64,000 bases of DNA, taken from assembly GCA_030616775.1 (NCBI GenBank), contig JAUWWQ010000002.1, positions 1 to 64,000 on the forward strand, in the 5' to 3' direction. The position numbers were made by a program, and so were the translations under genes. This document shows, one piece after another, positions 9,643 to 18,011 of this stretch. The notes beneath the pieces were generated by a model. It saw nothing but the letters and a program-made list of their open reading frames with translations, was not told where the DNA came from and ran no database searches. The DNA is from Planctomycetota bacterium. Lineage in GTDB: Bacteria; Planctomycetota; Phycisphaerae; UBA1845. Positions within the stretch are counted from its first letter, which is position 1. The number at the start of each line of letters is the position of its first letter.

Positions 9643-10264
9643 CGGTAACCTCCCTTCCATTCTCAGACTCCGGCGAGAGCGACCCGACAAACAGCCGCAT
9701 CGACTCGTCGAGAACCACCAGCGTGTCTTCCCTGTTGGGGGATTCGTCAGCGGCCCAAAACGAAAGAACGCCCAGATAGAGCGTCCAGTACAGATGCATG
9801 GTCATAACGCTTGGAGTTCGGATCGTGGGCGGGCCATGCGACGCGATCAGTTCCTGCACGGTCTCGAGGTGGCTGACGCGAAATTCCTGGGCCTGCTCGC
9901 AAACGGGCTCTCTGGCAAACGGGCTCAGGGCCGTTTCCAGGACCTCACCGACGTAGTTACGGTGCGGGGCAAGATGGCGAAGCCCCACCGCGACATGTGC
10001 GAAGAGTGCTTCGTCGAGGGTCTCATCACCCCGGAGCCGGCCCTCAAACTCCGTGCCGGCCTCTTGCAGAGCCTCATCAACGATGGTCATTGCCAGGGCT
10101 TCCTTGGTGGGGAAGTAGTTGAACATGGTCCCGGCAGCAATCCCGGCCGCCTCGGCGATGTCGCGTGTCGTGGTTTGCTCGAACCCCTTGTCATTAAAGA
10201 GGTTACGAGCACCCTCAACGATCCGCCGCCGGGTCTCTCGCTTCTTTTCAGCCGTGACTCTCAT
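9614..10264 (-). CDS. TetR/AcrR-family transcriptional regulator
   Basis: The N-terminal helix-turn-helix is clear: RRRIVEGARNLFNDKGFEQ, then TTRDIAEAAGIAAGTMFNYF with the typical FPTKEAL end (about residues 10-55). The remaining 160 residues form a variable helical ligand domain that I cannot match to a known effector. Start at ATG 10264, with AGGGGCGG about 9 nt upstream. It is the first gene of a two-gene unit with the ABC1 kinase. Two matching palindromes flank its own promoter, so autorepression with co-control of the kinase is likely. Confidence 0.9.
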   Translation of the reverse strand: MRVTAEKKRETRRRIVEGARNLFNDKGFEQTTTRDIAEAAGIAAGTMFNYFPTKEALAMTIVDEALQEAGTEFEGRLRGDETLDEALFAHVAVGLRHLAPHRNYVGEVLETALSPFAREPVCEQAQEFRVSHLETVQELIASHGPPTIRTPSVMTMHLYWTLYLGVLSFWAADESPNREDTLVVLDESMRLFVGSLSPESENGREVTDVVDVTQNR

Positions 10265-10292
10265 GTCAATCCGCCCCTGGCATCACGCTATT

Positions 10293-10310
10293 TTATGAGC
10301 GCACTCATAA
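10293..10310. promoter_or_regulatory. operator-like palindrome 1 for the TetR gene
   Basis: Perfect 7-bp arms with a 4-bp spacer: TTATGAG CGCA CTCATAA. It starts at the -10 box of the TetR promoter and covers the expected transcription start, so a bound repressor would block initiation. Its core TGAG-N4-CTCA recurs at 10346. Confidence 0.65.
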
Positions 10311-10337
10311 TATAGCCCACACCAGGACCCTTGTCAA
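10309..10337 (-). promoter_or_regulatory. sigma70-type promoter of tetR-aarF
   Basis: On the minus strand TTGACA (10337-10332) is followed by exactly 17 nt and TATATT (10314-10309). This is the consensus -35, optimal spacing, and a 5-of-6 type -10. The TetR start codon lies about 40 nt downstream of the expected transcription start. Confidence 0.75.
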
Positions 10338-10345
10338 GAAAAAAA

Positions 10346-10357
10346 TGAGCGTGCTCA
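10346..10357. promoter_or_regulatory. operator-like palindrome 2 for the TetR gene
   Basis: TGAG CGTG CTCA, the same core as site 1 with two spacer changes. It lies just upstream of the -35 box. The centres of the two sites are 50 bp apart, close to five helical turns, which would allow two repressor dimers on one face of the DNA. Confidence 0.55.
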
Positions 10358-10750
10358 GAATAAAGTTGCGGACAGGCCGAATCCGGGGAGGGAGTGCGCG
10401 CAAGCCGCTCAATCGCCCGCCGAGGATGCATCAGGCGTTTGCGTCATCCGGCGATGATGGCGTCTCTCATCTTCTTAAGAACGACAAAGGGCCCGACGAA
10501 TTGGAATCGTTCGCTCGATCTACACCTCGCCTCCGAGCGGGACTGCGTTCGGTTGCTGCGAATGCTTCGGTCGCGGTGGTTCCTTAGACTGATTGACCCA
10601 CATTGACCGCGTGCGTGTCTAGCTTTTTGCGTTCGAATTCCGGCGTGCGTGTGATACCGTTCTTCAGCGTCGTCTCAAACCTTATTGGCCGCGTCCGCAT
10701 GTCACTGTTTTCGTGCCGTTCGTATCGAGCGTTGTTCGTGCGTTCGGACC
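10358..10750. other. intergenic, no gene seen
   Basis: About 390 bp between the divergent TetR promoter and the end of the TPR gene. Open frames here are short, rich in Arg and Ser, and lack ribosome-binding sites. No repeat or hairpin stood out. Confidence 0.4.
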
Positions 10751-11986
10751 CTATTGTAGCGCCTTGATCCGTTGTCTCGCGGTTTGGATTCTGACCAGGT
10801 TTTGGGGATCAGGCGGAGCGAGGTCGAGAAACTTACGATACGCCGCCAACGCTTCTGCGCTACGTCCCGCTTGGTCACACAGGGCCGCCTTGCCGAAATA
10901 GGCATCCGCGTAGGTGGGGTCCAGGGCAATGGCTTTATCCATATCCTCGAGGGCGCGGCTAATCGGAGGGCGGCCCAGCGAGAGCGAGGACCTCATCTTT
11001 GCGGCGTGGGCGGCCCCACGGTTGTAGTAGGCGATCGCGTGTCTTGGATTCAGGGCAATGGTTCTGTCAAAGTCTGCAATCGCCCGCCCATACTGCTGCT
11101 TGAAATAGTAGGCGAGCCCACGGCTGGCGTAACCCTCAGCATTATTCGGCTCCAGGGCGATAAAGCTACTGTGATCCGTAATCGCACGGTCGTACTGCTG
11201 CGTGACCATGTAAGCGTTCCCGCGGTTGTGGTAGACGGTCGCGTTTTCCGGGTCCAGCGCGATGGCCTTGTCGAAGTCCGCGATGGCCTGCCCATACTGC
11301 TGCTTCAACAGGTAAGCGAGCCCACGGCTATTGTAGGCAACCGCGACTTTGGGGTCCAGGGCAATAGCTTTGTCGAAATCCAGAATGGCGCGGGTGTACT
11401 GCTGTGTTTTAAGGAAAGCGCTCCCGCGGAGGTCGTAGGCGCTCGCGTCTTCCGGATCTAGGGCAATGGCTCTGCCATAGTCCGCAAGGGCACGATCGTG
11501 TTGTCCCAAGAGTTGGTGAGCGAGTCCGCGGCCCACATAGGCGCCCATGTAGTTTGGATCCAGGGCAATCGCTTTGTCGTAGTCTGCAATGGCGCGGTCG
11601 TATTGCTGCTTGAAGAGGTATGCGCCTCCGCGGTAATGGTACGAAGGGGCGTGGTTCGGATCGAGTTTCAACGCCTCTCCATACACCTCGATTACGCTGT
11701 CCAACTGGCCACCGAAATCGGGTGGGTCATCTTTAGCATCGAGATCAACTATGAAGGGCTTCTCTACGGCATCGCTCAGGGCTCGGGCCTCTTCGAATAA
11801 ACGTCGGGCTTCTTGTTTCCGGCTATCATCAGACGCGGTCAGCGCGTCTTGACTAGCCTCAACACCGCTGCCGGCCACGGTATCTCGGACCGATTCGCGA
11901 GCAGGTTTGCGGGGCCCGGTCGCGGTGCATCCGGCGCAGAGGATCCAGAACATTACGAGCAATCGAGAGGGAGCTGATAGCTTCAT
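10751..11986 (-). CDS. TPR-repeat lipoprotein
   Basis: An exported lipoprotein: MKLSAPSRLLVMFWILCAGC ends in a lipobox with the modified Cys at residue 20. After a linker (about 20-95) come eight to nine consecutive tetratricopeptide repeats to about residue 395, with a strongly repeated consensus of the form QQYxRAIADxDKAIALDPxx. One repeat near residue 320 has a short insertion before SRALEDMDKAIALDP. TPR arrays act as protein-binding scaffolds; no enzymatic domain is present. The start has AGGAGG 8 nt upstream. Lone minus-strand gene. Confidence 0.9.
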   Translation of the reverse strand: MKLSAPSRLLVMFWILCAGCTATGPRKPARESVRDTVAGSGVEASQDALTASDDSRKQEARRLFEEARALSDAVEKPFIVDLDAKDDPPDFGGQLDSVIEVYGEALKLDPNHAPSYHYRGGAYLFKQQYDRAIADYDKAIALDPNYMGAYVGRGLAHQLLGQHDRALADYGRAIALDPEDASAYDLRGSAFLKTQQYTRAILDFDKAIALDPKVAVAYNSRGLAYLLKQQYGQAIADFDKAIALDPENATVYHNRGNAYMVTQQYDRAITDHSSFIALEPNNAEGYASRGLAYYFKQQYGRAIADFDRTIALNPRHAIAYYNRGAAHAAKMRSSLSLGRPPISRALEDMDKAIALDPTYADAYFGKAALCDQAGRSAEALAAYRKFLDLAPPDPQNLVRIQTARQRIKALQ

Positions 11987-12640
11987 CAGTGAAGCCTCCT
12001 AGCTTCGCAGTACTCTTGCGCTTCCTTCCGCCTCTCGTACAAGCGTTAGCCGACATGTCCTTGGTGGCGCGCCGCCCCAATGAGTGGAGCTACCAACGGC
12101 CCATGGTAACGGATTCGGCGTCTCCGATTCACCAACATTTCTCATTTGGCCGCTGCATGCATGACGCTCGCGGCCGGACCAGGAATCGTACCCTAACGAA
12201 CTGCGGAGTCACAAGTGTTTTCCATCCTATAAGCCGGTTTCTCACGGGTATTCGCCGCGTTTTCGGGTGGCGCGATCAGGCGGTGCTTTATCAGTAGGAG
12301 GGATCGTACGTTCACCTGACTGTCTCCGTTTATCATGTTGTCATCGACGTCTACTTCGCCGCCGTGCCATTGCAATTGAGACCGACTGCTACCTGTCGCC
12401 GTTTTGGGTACACCTGCCGGGGGAAGCCCGAGCGAAGTGAGAATCATACTGCGTGTCATCTTGTCTCACAAGTTCGTCGCTCCATAGTGTGTCGCAGTCC
12501 TTCAGGCTTTGGCACTTGTTGCAGCCCCGCGCATCGAGCTACGGTGGCGTGTCGGCTGCAACGCTGATTCGCCTGGGAGGCACCGGCACGCGAGTCTATG
12601 GAAGTTGCCGGACCGAAGACTGCGCTGACAATTGGCCCCG
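11987..12640. other. intergenic, no convincing gene
   Basis: About 650 bp upstream of the TPR gene. Frames such as 12193-12459 (minus) lack a ribosome-binding site and any recognisable pattern. I see no tRNA-like or terminator-like structure. Confidence 0.35.
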
Positions 12641-12856
12641 CTACGGCTGCAGTGTGTCATCTTTGGAGTCCGAGGCGGAGCGAGAACCTGGGCGTAAAGA
12701 GGGCGTTGCTGCGTAAGTGCTGTCGTAGGCCCGGCAGAAAGGGCAGCGCCGCTCGATCCGGGCCGCCAAACGGGCGTACGCCGACGCTGGATACCGCCGT
12801 CTCAAGATACACAGCGGGCAACACCGACATACTTGGGCCAGGATCTTCGTCCACAT
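12641..12856 (-). CDS. small cysteine-rich (zinc-ribbon-like) protein
   Basis: A 71-residue frame starting MWTKILAQVCRCCPLC. It contains a CxCCxxC cluster near residues 10-16 and a CPFC near residue 38, separated by a basic helix (RLAARIERR). Two CxxC-type knuckles at this spacing suggest one bound zinc. The tail is low in complexity. ATG 12856 has a purine-rich stretch upstream (GGGGGAA); the same frame extends further upstream without better evidence. The cysteine pairing is the only support, and I do not recognise a named family. Confidence 0.42.
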   Translation of the reverse strand: MWTKILAQVCRCCPLCILRRRYPASAYARLAARIERRCPFCRAYDSTYAATPSLRPGSRSASDSKDDTLQP

Positions 12857-13075
12857 TGCGGGTTCCCCCGGGGCCGCGCCGCCATGTCGGTCCCACGCTT
12901 CAGTCTCGCCGATTGCGTGGGATCTGGGAACGCGCCCCAGTGCACGCGACGCCGCAGATGCATGTTCCCGATGCATCGCCGCACCATTCCCCACATATGA
13001 TGACCGCGCTGCGCGCCGTCAGATCATTCGATGCCTGATGGGAAGACCCTGCCCGAGGGCCTAATCCCGAACCGC

Positions 13076-13255
13076 TCACCCCGACTTCGGCGAGCATGTG
13101 TCCGCCTTGCCCCGCCCGCTCGCAAACATGGAGAGCTTCCGCGACAGCTTCGGCTTGCCGCACCTGGGGCACTTCCGCGGATCGCGCTTGCCCGGCGCCA
13201 ACAGCACCTCATGCAAATAGCCACAGGCCTGACACTCGTACTCGAATATCGGCAT
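13076..13255 (-). CDS. FmdB-family zinc-ribbon protein
   Basis: A 59-residue protein starting MPIFEYECQACGYLHEVL, the hallmark of the FmdB/YvrJ-type putative regulatory zinc ribbon. The CxxC pairs CQAC and CPRC bind one zinc. The start is the Met of MPIFEYEC as in all relatives, although the frame extends 12 residues upstream. The family's role is unproven; it is named after a gene linked to formamidase expression. Lone minus-strand gene. Confidence 0.85.
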   Translation of the reverse strand: MPIFEYECQACGYLHEVLLAPGKRDPRKCPRCGKPKLSRKLSMFASGRGKADTCSPKSG

Positions 13256-13417
13256 GACACACCTTATCAGGGGCCGTTCCCCATGTATCAAAACTCAACC
13301 GAACATGCTACCCAAACGAGCCGCTCGGCTCAAGCGAAAACGGCCTCTCTCCCGTGAATCCCGCCCATTTGTCCGGGTCCCTCGCCTTGTTAGGTGCCTG
13401 TTACGCGTGACTCCCAT

Positions 13418-14338
13418 TTATGGTAAACCCTTTTCTGCGTTGGCCAATAAGACAATATTCGCGGCAGTTAAGTGGAGCATGTACGACGCGAGCGACTCGG
13501 GAACGGTTATTACAGACGCGCCCTGCCCATGACCGCCAAGCTTGTTGCGAACCGTGGGCACACCACTTTCGAGGATCGTACGGACGTTGCTCAACTGCGT
13601 TTGCATGAAAGGCGGAAACAGACCATTACTGAGACAGACATTGATTAAAGCCTTGGCCGTATCGCCTTTGTTGTACTGCCATCCACGACCATCGCAAATC
13701 GCCTTCATCGTGCTTTCGAACGCCTTCAGGCATTCGTTCAAGCATTCCTTGTAGCGGCCGTGGCGGTAATGCTCGTGTCCCTTGAGAAACTCCTCATTCG
13801 CTCCTTGGAATATTTCATCGGAGAGGAGAACAAGTGCTGGCTTGACCACTTCTTTGTGCAGGAGCTTCGAATCGACTCGGATGATCTCGCCCGATACGTA
13901 TTCGTAGCCCACGCCGTGTTCGCGAAACCTGTGGTTGATCTCGTGGATCACCTCGTCCGGATCACGCGTGTGGCGAAAGATACCGCGATATTCATCTCGG
14001 TTGTTCCGAACACGTTTGTCAATCGCGCGAAGGCAGAGTTCGACGATATCGATCACACGCTCCGTGTCGGCAGTTTGGAGGAGCGTATTGGCGATTCTAC
14101 TCCAGTTGATTTCTCCGCGTTTTCCGAGAGAGAATACGCCGTATTCACGGCATAACATCTGGTAGATTTCGGTATATAGCTGTTCCGAATAGTCGTTTTC
14201 GGGTGATCCGATTCCGTCTTGGAGGTTTTGAACGAGCTGCACACGCAGTGGATGTGCAATGTCGTCGTAGGTGAACACGTCCGGCGCATCGCCGCGTAGG
14301 TGTTTCTGACGTTTCGAGTAAAGGTCTGAGATCGCCAT
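13418..14338 (-). CDS. STM4504/CBY_0614-family protein with AbiJ-like N-terminus (putative phage defence)
   Basis: The N-terminus MAISDLYSKRQKHLRG followed by DVFTYDDIAHPLRVQLVQ matches, from memory, the STM4504/CBY_0614 family, which carries the AbiJ N-terminal domain 4 linked to abortive infection. The C-terminal half (from about residue 195) has the pattern of the associated helical domain: HYRHGRYKECLNECLKAFES, then GDTAKALINVCL and VRNKLGGHGQG, a layout shared with HEPN-like abortive-infection proteins. The R-N-K-x-x-x-H segment near residue 283 could be an RNase-type motif. ATG 14338 has AAGGGAA upstream. It stands alone at the edge of a region rich in toxin-antitoxin genes. Confidence 0.7.
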   Translation of the reverse strand: MAISDLYSKRQKHLRGDAPDVFTYDDIAHPLRVQLVQNLQDGIGSPENDYSEQLYTEIYQMLCREYGVFSLGKRGEINWSRIANTLLQTADTERVIDIVELCLRAIDKRVRNNRDEYRGIFRHTRDPDEVIHEINHRFREHGVGYEYVSGEIIRVDSKLLHKEVVKPALVLLSDEIFQGANEEFLKGHEHYRHGRYKECLNECLKAFESTMKAICDGRGWQYNKGDTAKALINVCLSNGLFPPFMQTQLSNVRTILESGVPTVRNKLGGHGQGASVITVPESLASYMLHLTAANIVLLANAEKGLP

Positions 14339-14453
14339 GTGATTCCCTTCGCCCAGGCGCCTAACAGTAATTAGATTCATCCGCATAAGACGCACGTTGT
14401 CTGCGTCCAAAGATTATAACACACTGTGGCGATATCCAAGAGTCCTGCGATAA

Positions 14454-14780
14454 CCCCTCTTCGTTCAACCAGATGCGTGCCTTGGCGGCAGATCTTGTGG
14501 CGTTCCCGGCACGGTAGCCAGCTGGAGCGGCTCGCCGGACGACGTTGGCCCGCCCGATGACGGGGACACACCGAGAAACGGGGATACGCCCGATGACGAC
14601 GATGAGCCCGCTAGCGGCGGGAGGCAGGAGGAGCGCCTGCGACCGGATGATCTCACCTATGAGGGCGCTTTCCGGTTGCCCGAGGATTTCAACTGGGGGG
14701 CTCTTGGACTTTCATTCTATCCCGATGGTGACGGCGGCGCCGGCTCGCTGTTGGTGACCGGGTTCGAGCAGGTCCAAGGA
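14454..14780 (+). pseudogene. decayed N-terminal fragment of an exported protein
   Basis: Frame 3 is open from after a TAA at 14451 and encodes a Pro/Asp/Gly-rich linker (PDDVGPPDDGDTP) leading into DLTYEGAFRLPEDFNWGALG and YPDGDGGAGSLLVTGFE. This looks like the start of the mature part of a secreted protein with a linker behind a lipoprotein signal. The frame has no ATG or signal peptide, and the homologous part ends abruptly near 14780 where transposase-like sequence begins in the same frame. I therefore call it a remnant that lost both ends. Confidence 0.5.
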
Positions 14781-15026
14781 TGGTGTCCGCGGACTGTAGA
14801 GCGACAGGCTCCGATGGCCCTGATCGTGCAAACCTTGGTCAAGGCCTGGTACCTGCGATATGGCGCGGTGGCCACGAGCGCCCAACCGAAGGGACCCGAG
14901 GTGTGTGGTTGGCTGCCGGACAAGGACCATCCGTCATATCTCGACATGTTGGCCACCCTGCGCCGGGCTCTGTGGGCCCATCGAATAAACATAAACTCGA
15001 CCCTCAAGGACCGAGTGCGCGAATAA
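14781..15026 (+). mobile_element. C-terminal fragment of a DDE-type transposase
   Basis: In frame with the preceding fragment, the sequence reads TVERQAPMALIVQTLVKAWY and then a WLPDKDHPSYLDMLATLRRA stretch. The pattern W-x-x-x-K-x-x-P-S-x-x-D-M-L-x-x-L-R-R is typical of the C-terminal end of DDE transposases of the IS701-like kind; the family call is from memory. The frame stops at TAA 15024. The -1 frame continues with MEQAAIHALRGSVKW, which may be the real end after a frameshift. No terminal inverted repeats are visible, so this is an insertion-sequence scar. Confidence 0.5.
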
Positions 15027-15137
15027 TGGAACAGGCTGCAATTCACGCTCTGCGCGGCAGCGTAAAATGGCTAAACCGTACAATAAACGAGAGTGCTCTG
15101 GACAAGGTGAAGCGGGCCGGGTGAGTGGACGGTTCGG

Positions 15138-15683
15138 CTAGCGCGTGCCCGAACGGTTGGCTCCTGCGGGCAGTCTACTGTAACTGATAATGCACTCGTC
15201 GGTCAGATGGTCGCCGAGCGGCGAAGTATATGTGACCGCCAGGACATACTTGTCGGCCGGCGGAATCTTGGCAGGATCGATACCGAGCTGGAACTCGTAC
15301 ATCTGCGTTAGGGCGTTCCAATAAGTTCGCTGCTCGTGGGCGGTGGTGAGCTCGATGTCCCAGTGCTCCAGCCGCCGCCCTTTCTGGTCCGCACTGGCGG
15401 GAACATACTCATACAGCTCGACCCGCACCCGGCCGGCGATCATGAGCCCCGGGTTGTCCAGAGCATTGACAGCCTGGATCAAAAGCTCGATACCATCGGG
15501 CGTGGCATCGTCATCAAAGCTCTTTACGCGGGTGAACGGCTCGACGATCTCGACCCTACTGGGCATCAGCAGGGCGAGCATCTCCCGCTGGGCAGCGTCG
15601 TCCAGGGCGCGAGGTGGCGCCGCACAGCCGTTGAAGCCGGCCAGCAGCATCAGACCTAACCATACGAAGCGGAAGTGTCTCAT
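15138..15683 (-). CDS. lipoprotein of unknown function
   Basis: MRHFRFVWLGLMLLAGFNGC gives a signal peptide with a lipobox-like end (Cys at residue 20). The mature part, about 160 residues, has an alternating beta pattern (AGRVRVELYEYVP, DKYVLAVTYTSPLG) and ends in a basic tail. It lacks catalytic motifs. ATG 15683 is chosen for the signal peptide; no strong Shine-Dalgarno site is visible. It lies back to back with the lipoprotein gene at 15796, separated by about 110 bp that should hold both promoters. Confidence 0.68.
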   Translation of the reverse strand: MRHFRFVWLGLMLLAGFNGCAAPPRALDDAAQREMLALLMPSRVEIVEPFTRVKSFDDDATPDGIELLIQAVNALDNPGLMIAGRVRVELYEYVPASADQKGRRLEHWDIELTTAHEQRTYWNALTQMYEFQLGIDPAKIPPADKYVLAVTYTSPLGDHLTDECIISYSRLPAGANRSGTR

Positions 15684-15795
15684 CACGGGGATTCGATTCT
15701 CGGAAACTTCCCTATCAGGGCACCGCACAACCAGCTCGCGAGTATCGGGGTTTAGCGGCCATTGTCAACCGGTAGGTCGCTCTTCGGATCGGCTG

Positions 15796-16872
15796 GTGAT
15801 CCTGCCGGTAGTTGCGCTGGGTCTTGGGCTGGCGCTCGCAACCGGAGGCTGTGCGACGATGACGCCCCCGCCGGCTACTCCTTATCTGATCGCGGTACGA
15901 TACGATGTGGAGCCTCGCTTTGTCGGTTCTGAGCATCCTGCGGCCGTCAGCACGATTCGACGCGATTTCCAAGCCATCGCGGAGCTGGGCTTCAACGGCG
16001 TGGTGTTCCGTCATGTTGAGGATGCGGACCGTCTTGCGATGTTGGACATCGCCCGCGGCACCGGCCTAAAGGCGTTCATCCCCGATCGCCACTTCGAGCG
16101 TTATGTATCGACGGGTCTGTTGCCGGCCGGTTGCGCCGACGTCCCCGAACTCGTGCGAACTCTCCCGCGCAAGCTGACCGACCATTCCGCCCTCAAGGCG
16201 TTGGCGGTAAGCGCAGGTAATGGGACCGATGCCACCCGCCGTGCCGCAACCCTTGCTGCGTCTCTGCGCGTCCAGCGATTGAGGTGCGTATTGCTGGGAA
16301 GGAACTCGCCGCCTGCAGATACGGAAGGGCTCGCGATGATCGATGCCGCGGTCCTGGACGCCGACCGGGAGGGCTCGCTGTTGCAGCGACTTCTTGCCCA
16401 GTTTCACGCAGGTCTAAGCGACGGCTTCACCAGGGGCCTGGTGGTTGATCGCTTTGGCCCGCTACCGGGATCCCGGTCGGTGATGGCCCCACCGGGAGAG
16501 CCTTTCAGCCCGGCCCAGGCAGCAGCAATCGACGCCCTGGTAGCCCGGGCGCGTCAATGGGGCCCGAGGCTCTGTCGGTTTGCTGCTCAGCCGGTGGTAA
16601 GCGCGGCTATCGAAGAGGCCCACGTGCAGATCACAGCGTTGATCAGGGACCGGCGGCGGTACGTATTAGTATCCAACGCCGGTGACGATGTTTATGCACG
16701 TGGGGAGGTTGTACTGCCCGAATTGATCGGAGGTGCGCCGGCCGACCGTGCCGTCGAGGTCCTTCCGTCGACCGATCGCATAGCCGGACGCGTCGTGGAT
16801 GCACAGCGCGGACGCGTTACGCTCTCGGTCTCTCTGAGGCCCGGCGACGCTGCTCTGTTTGAAATCTTTTGA
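15796..16872 (+). CDS. probable lipoprotein with TIM-barrel-like domain
   Basis: The product has a hydrophobic N-terminus ending in a lipobox (ALATGGC), then a domain that looks like the first strands of a TIM-barrel glycosidase: PYLIAVRYDVEPRFVG, DFQAIAELGFNGVVFRH, then ARGTGLKAFIPDRHFERYV. The C-terminal 80 residues form a beta-rich module (RRRYVLVSNAGDDVYARGEV) as in glycosidase C-domains. The start is uncertain. GTG 15796 is the only standard start codon in frame just before the signal, but it gives a signal without a basic N-region. The frame stays open upstream, antisense to the neighbouring gene. Confidence 0.62.
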   Translation: MILPVVALGLGLALATGGCATMTPPPATPYLIAVRYDVEPRFVGSEHPAAVSTIRRDFQAIAELGFNGVVFRHVEDADRLAMLDIARGTGLKAFIPDRHFERYVSTGLLPAGCADVPELVRTLPRKLTDHSALKALAVSAGNGTDATRRAATLAASLRVQRLRCVLLGRNSPPADTEGLAMIDAAVLDADREGSLLQRLLAQFHAGLSDGFTRGLVVDRFGPLPGSRSVMAPPGEPFSPAQAAAIDALVARARQWGPRLCRFAAQPVVSAAIEEAHVQITALIRDRRRYVLVSNAGDDVYARGEVVLPELIGGAPADRAVEVLPSTDRIAGRVVDAQRGRVTLSVSLRPGDAALFEIF

Positions 16873-17055
16873 CTTACCCGATAGGCTTCGGTTTTTGCCG
16901 GCGCGAAAGCAGTCGTGGTGTCGGCTTGCGATTAGTGGTTAGCAGTGAGCGATCAGCAATCAGCAGCCAGTAACCAACGATAACGAGTTTTTGCGGCTAT
17001 CTTCACGCCGATGCCCGGTGGCTGAGTGCCGAAAGTTGATGGGTGGATTCCGCAG

Positions 17056-18000
17056 ATGGCCAACATCCTGATAACCGGTGGTGCCGGGTTCATCGGATCG
17101 CACCTGGCGACAGCATTTGTAGAACGAGGGCACCAGGTGCGCGTTCTGGATGATTTCTCCACCGGGCACCGCGACAACCTGGCCCATCTTGGCGACCGGT
17201 TGGAGCTGGTCGAGGGTGACATCCGCGATCCAGCCCGGTGCCTCGAGGCCTGTCGGGATATTGACTTCGTGTTTCATCAAGCGGCTGTCCCCTCGGTGCC
17301 CAAGTCAGTCGACGACCCACAGACCAGCCACGACGCCAACATCAACGGCACGTTCAACATTCTGCGAGCCGCCGTGGAGCAAAACGTCCGGCGGGTCATC
17401 TATGCGGGGAGTAGCTCGGCCTACGGCGATACCCCGCACTCTCCGAAGTACGAGGGCCTAAAGCCCGAACCGCTCAGTCCCTACGCGGTACAGAAGTGCG
17501 CAGGCGAGGAGTATGCCCGGGCCTTCTTCGAATGCTGGGGACTCGAAACCATCTCCCTTCGATACTTTAATGTCTTCGGAGCCAGGCAGGATCCGAAGAG
17601 TCAGTACGCGGCGGCGATCCCGGCCTTTGTGACCGCAATCCTGCGTGGCGAGCCGCCGACGGTTTACGGCGACGGTGAGCAAACCCGCGACTTCAGCCAC
17701 GTCGACAACGTCGTGCATGCCAATATATTGGCAATGGACGTGAGCAAGACGCATGGCGAGGTGGTGAACGTGGCATGCGGCAACGGGATCAGCGTGAATC
17801 AGGTGATCGCCGCGGTTAACAGGCTTCTCGGAACGGATGTGAAACCGCGCTACGTCGCACCACGGTCCGGTGACGTGCGGCACTCGTGTGCGGATATCAC
17901 GCTCGCGAGGAAGTTGCTCGGCTTCGAGCCGCTGGTGAGTTTTGAGGAAGGCCTCCGCCGGGCAATTGACTACTATCGGGAGAAAAGTCGAAACGACTAA
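17056..18000 (+). CDS. NAD-dependent sugar-nucleotide epimerase/dehydratase (extended SDR)
   Basis: MANILITGGAGFIGSHLA gives the Rossmann GxxGxxG motif (residues 8-14). The catalytic YxxxK is in SPYAVQKCAGEEYA (about residue 143), and LRYFNVFGARQDPKSQYAA is typical of UDP-N-acetylglucosamine or UDP-glucose 4-epimerases of the WbpP/TviC kind. At 314 residues it is full length. It probably supplies a sugar nucleotide for surface polysaccharide. ATG 17056 is preferred over GTG 17026 because the Rossmann strand begins directly. The gene runs into a large inverted repeat before mazG. The exact substrate cannot be read from the sequence. Confidence 0.88.
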   Translation: MANILITGGAGFIGSHLATAFVERGHQVRVLDDFSTGHRDNLAHLGDRLELVEGDIRDPARCLEACRDIDFVFHQAAVPSVPKSVDDPQTSHDANINGTFNILRAAVEQNVRRVIYAGSSSAYGDTPHSPKYEGLKPEPLSPYAVQKCAGEEYARAFFECWGLETISLRYFNVFGARQDPKSQYAAAIPAFVTAILRGEPPTVYGDGEQTRDFSHVDNVVHANILAMDVSKTHGEVVNVACGNGISVNQVIAAVNRLLGTDVKPRYVAPRSGDVRHSCADITLARKLLGFEPLVSFEEGLRRAIDYYREKSRND

Positions 18001-18011
18001 GGGAAAAGTCG

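Noticed and set aside
12193-12459. Minus-strand 88-codon frame
   Set aside because: No start signal, no homology-like pattern, and composition close to non-coding.
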